This document shows positions 5,770-7,585 of a stretch of 7,585 nucleotides of DNA, one piece after another; the first letter of the stretch is position 1; each line of letters opens with the position of its first letter. The translations under genes and the position numbers were made by a program. The DNA lies in assembly GCA_900321535.1 (NCBI GenBank), contig ONWJ01000133.1, positions 1 to 7,585 on the forward strand, read 5' to 3'. This DNA is from an uncultured Erysipelotrichaceae bacterium (GTDB taxonomy: Bacteria; Bacillota_I; Bacilli_A; RFN20; CAG-826). The notes under the pieces were generated by a model. It was not told where the DNA came from. It ran no database searches and saw only the letters and a list, made by a program, of their open reading frames with translations.

Positions 5770-7512
5770 ATGGAACGTACTTGTTTTAATGAAGAATTGA
5801 CCCTTGCCGATTGCGGCAAAGAGGTCGTATTGCTTGGCTGGGTTGCCAACAAAAGAAACCTCGGAGGCTTGGTTTTCATCGATCTCCGCGACTCTAGCGG
5901 CATTGTCCAACTGATTGCCGAAGACCCAACCATCTTGCCGGAAATCAAAAGCGAATATGTCGTACAGGCGTTTGGCACCGTCCGCAAGAAAGATGTCCCG
6001 AACCCAAATCTCAAAACCGGCCAAATCGAGGTCGCTTTGAAGAAGCTCGTCGTCATCAACAAAGCCGAATTGACCCCATTCATCATCGCTGATAAGTCCG
6101 ATGCACTCGAAGAAACGCGTCTTCAATACCGTTATCTCGACCTTCGTCGTCCTGTCCTTTTGAATAACCTCAAGACCCGTGCGAAGATCACCAAAATCTG
6201 GCATGAATATTTCGACGCCCATCATTTCCTTGAGGTCGAAACCCCGATTTTGAATCTCTCTTCCCCAGAAGGCGCGCGTGATTATCTTGTCCCATCCCGC
6301 ATTCATCATGGATGCTTCTATGCCTTGCCGCAGTCTCCGCAGCTTTGGAAACAGCTTTTGATGGTCGGCGGCGTCGAACGTTATTACCAAGTCGCCAAAT
6401 GCTTCCGCGATGAGGATCTTCGCGCCGATAGACAGCCAGAATTCACTCAACTTGATGAAGAAGTCTCCTTCATGACTCAAGATGAGATCTTGACCCTCAA
6501 CGAAGGATTCCTCCAACGCATCTTCAAAGAGATTGCAGGCGTTGATATCCAGCTCCCGCTTCGCAGAATGCCATTCTATGAAGCCTTAGACCGTTATGGC
6601 TCGGATAAACCAGACACCCGTTATGGCCTTCTCATCGAAGATCTTTATGATGTCATGAAAGATCTTCCATTCGATGGCTTCCAAGGACAGAACTATATCC
6701 GTGGCATCGTCGTTCCTGGCGTTGCCGCTAGCGCTAGCCGCAAAGTCATCGATGAATTCGTCAATGAAGCCAGAAAGATGCGTCTAAAAGGCCTTATCGC
6801 TCTCAAATACCTTAACGGCGAACTTGAAGGTTCCTTCACCAAATTCATGGATGAAGACGCCAAGAAGGCTTTGATCGCGCGTTTAGATCTCAAAGAAGGG
6901 GATTTGCTCTTATTTGGATCTTCAACCTCCAGAAGAATCATTTCCTTTGCTCTTGGCGCAGTCCGCACAATGTGGGCAAAGCGCCTTGGCTTAATCAAAC
7001 CCAATACCTATGACCTCCTTTGGGTCGTGGATTTCCCAATGTTTGACAAAGAAGAAGATGAGCAGGGGAATGTCACCTATTCAGCGGAACACCATCCATT
7101 CACCCGTCCACGCGATGAAGACCTCCATCTTCTCGATGAAAAGCCAGAAGATATGCTGGCTTATGCTTATGACATCGTCATCAATGGCTATGAAGCCGGC
7201 GGCGGCACCTTGCGTATCTATGACCATGATACCCAATGGAAAGTCTTCCGCTTGCTTGGTTTAAGCGAAGAAGACGTCGCCAAGAAGTTCGGCTGGTTCG
7301 CCGATGCGTTCCGTTATGGCGCGCCTCCTCATGGTGGAATGGCCTATGGACTCGAGCGTCTTACCATGATCCTCTGCGGCACCGATAACATCCGCGATGT
7401 CATCGCATTCCCGAAGAATTTGCAGGCTTCCGATCCAACTTCCAAGGCACCTCAGCCGGTTACAAAAGATCAATTGGAACCGCTCAATATCTACCTCGGA
7501 GAAGAGGAATAA
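5770..7512 (+). CDS. aspS: Aspartyl-tRNA synthetase (bacterial type)
   Basis: AspRS charges tRNA-Asp in the cytoplasm as a class II homodimer. The 580 residues match the usual bacterial length. The N-terminal OB fold that binds the anticodon (about 1-105) contains GWVANKRNLGGLVFIDLRD (23-41). The catalytic core has motif 1 (about 137-161, ending FLEVETPIL), ARDYLVPSR (169-177), YALPQSPQLWKQLLM (184-198), motif 2 CFRDEDLRADRQPEFTQLD (211-229), and motif 3 YGAPPHGGMAYGLERL (516-531). The bacterial GAD insertion lies between motifs 2 and 3 (about 290-410). Residue 31 is Leu; in studied enzymes Leu here goes with aspartate-specific charging and His with the non-discriminating form, so tRNA-Asp specificity is the better guess. 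The gap to hisS is 17 bases with no strong Shine-Dalgarno, so translation may depend on coupling to hisS. The start MERTCF aligns with the family's usual M-RT start. Confidence 0.97.
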   Translation: MERTCFNEELTLADCGKEVVLLGWVANKRNLGGLVFIDLRDSSGIVQLIAEDPTILPEIKSEYVVQAFGTVRKKDVPNPNLKTGQIEVALKKLVVINKAELTPFIIADKSDALEETRLQYRYLDLRRPVLLNNLKTRAKITKIWHEYFDAHHFLEVETPILNLSSPEGARDYLVPSRIHHGCFYALPQSPQLWKQLLMVGGVERYYQVAKCFRDEDLRADRQPEFTQLDEEVSFMTQDEILTLNEGFLQRIFKEIAGVDIQLPLRRMPFYEALDRYGSDKPDTRYGLLIEDLYDVMKDLPFDGFQGQNYIRGIVVPGVAASASRKVIDEFVNEARKMRLKGLIALKYLNGELEGSFTKFMDEDAKKALIARLDLKEGDLLLFGSSTSRRIISFALGAVRTMWAKRLGLIKPNTYDLLWVVDFPMFDKEEDEQGNVTYSAEHHPFTRPRDEDLHLLDEKPEDMLAYAYDIVINGYEAGGGTLRIYDHDTQWKVFRLLGLSEEDVAKKFGWFADAFRYGAPPHGGMAYGLERLTMILCGTDNIRDVIAFPKNLQASDPTSKAPQPVTKDQLEPLNIYLGEEE

Positions 7513-7528
7513 TATACGTAGTATATTA
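7510..7528 (+). repeat. AT-rich perfect 8-3-8 inverted repeat spanning the aspS stop
   Basis: TAATATAC (7510-7517), GTA, GTATATTA (7521-7528) is a perfect inverted repeat whose first three bases are the aspS TAA stop. The stem has a single G:C pair and no T tract follows, so it is a poor intrinsic terminator. It could be a protein binding site for the next gene or mark the end of the aspS mRNA. In such AT-rich DNA a chance palindrome is also possible. Confidence 0.4.
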
Positions 7529-7529
7529 A

Positions 7530-7535
7530 TATAAC
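7530..7535 (+). promoter_or_regulatory. Possible -10 element for the gene starting at 7571
   Basis: TATAAC matches TATAAT at five of six bases and would give a leader of about 30 nt. No convincing -35 lies 16-18 bp upstream. The gap 7513-7570 is much more AT-rich than the genes and is promoter-like overall, so the exact element is uncertain. Confidence 0.25.
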
Positions 7536-7566
7536 TAAATATCTACTAAACAAATACTAGGAGAAT
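7534..7566 (+). repeat. Three 11-bp-phased ACTA direct repeats
   Basis: ACTAAATATCT (7534-7544), ACTAAACAAAT (7545-7555) and ACTAGGAGAAT (7556-7566) follow each other directly, each beginning ACTA and ending in T. The third overlaps the ribosome binding site of the next gene. An 11-bp phase places the repeats on one face of the helix, as with binding sites of OmpR/PhoB-type regulators. A chance pattern in AT-rich DNA cannot be excluded. Confidence 0.35.
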
Positions 7567-7570
7567 AAAG

Positions 7571-7585
7571 ATGAATCCCATTAAG
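7571..7585 (+). CDS. Start of an unidentified gene (MNPIK..., cut by the window end)
   Basis: An ATG at 7571 is preceded by AGGAG (7559-7563) with a seven-base spacer, a good ribosome binding site and better than the one before aspS. Only five codons (MNPIK) are in the window, too few to identify the product. The AT-rich, promoter-like gap upstream suggests its own transcript, although no strong terminator separates it from aspS. Confidence 0.6.

Noticed and set aside
5760..5789. A nine-codon out-of-frame ATG reading frame overlapping the aspS start
   Set aside because: It has no ribosome binding site and is too short to support. At most it could slightly affect aspS initiation.
5749..6516. 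A 255-codon open frame on the minus strand opposite the start of aspS
   Set aside because: It lies inside an unmistakable aspS gene, has no family features, and such shadow frames are common opposite codon-biased genes here.
6727..6738. The 12-bp palindrome GCTAGCGCTAGC within aspS
   Set aside because: It is explained by codons for a small-residue run (AASAS) in the GAD region and has no flanking regulatory context.
1..7585. CRISPR array, tRNA/rRNA gene, insertion sequence or phage element
   Set aside because: No spaced repeats, tRNA-like folds, transposase motifs or terminal repeats were seen, and housekeeping genes fill almost all of the window.

Overview
The window is a compact, one-directional bacterial housekeeping segment with every gene on the + strand. 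In order it holds the 3' end of a probable secDF/secF gene, a short recJ, a bifunctional rel (relA/spoT-type) gene, hisS, aspS, and the first five codons of another gene. The order secDF-recJ-rel-hisS-aspS is the Bacillus-type arrangement, and the proteins read as Firmicutes/Bacilli-like. Base composition is roughly balanced. TGA acts as a normal stop: reading it as Trp would fuse rel through a terminator and promoter towards hisS. That argues against the code-4 Mollicutes. A Bacilli lineage such as an uncultured Erysipelotrichia/RF39/Acholeplasma-like group is plausible, but the species cannot be named from this sequence.

Layout. Bases 2-475 encode the membrane C-terminus of a Sec accessory protein with a very basic tail. 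Four bases later recJ begins (480-2036). A short gap with a weak candidate promoter leads to rel. Its better-supported start is 2123, where a wobble Shine-Dalgarno sits inside a perfect 6-bp inverted repeat that also covers part of the start codon. Rel ends at 4300 and is followed at once by a strong intrinsic terminator with a UUCG loop. A new transcription unit, hisS-aspS, starts from a promoter with a perfect TATAAT. A perfect 8-3-8 inverted repeat abuts and overlaps its -35 and looks like an operator. The leader is only about 24 nt, so it cannot hold the T-box that controls hisS-aspS in many Bacilli. aspS ends at 7512. A 58-bp AT-rich gap follows, carrying a second 8-3-8 inverted repeat and three 11-bp-phased ACTA repeats before a good ribosome binding site and the start of an unidentified gene.

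How the genes relate. The cluster joins export (Sec), single-strand DNA degradation in repair (RecJ), the stringent response (Rel) and two aminoacyl-tRNA synthetases. Rel responds to uncharged tRNA, and HisRS and AspRS charge tRNA. The apt and dtd genes usually found in this neighbourhood in Bacillus are absent here. I see no mobile element, CRISPR array, RNA gene or clearly new multi-gene system. The points that merit a second look are regulatory (hisS operator, rel start-site hairpin, repeats before the last gene) and a few protein oddities (Cys-rich HisRS tail, altered HisRS histidine motif, degenerate SecF signature).
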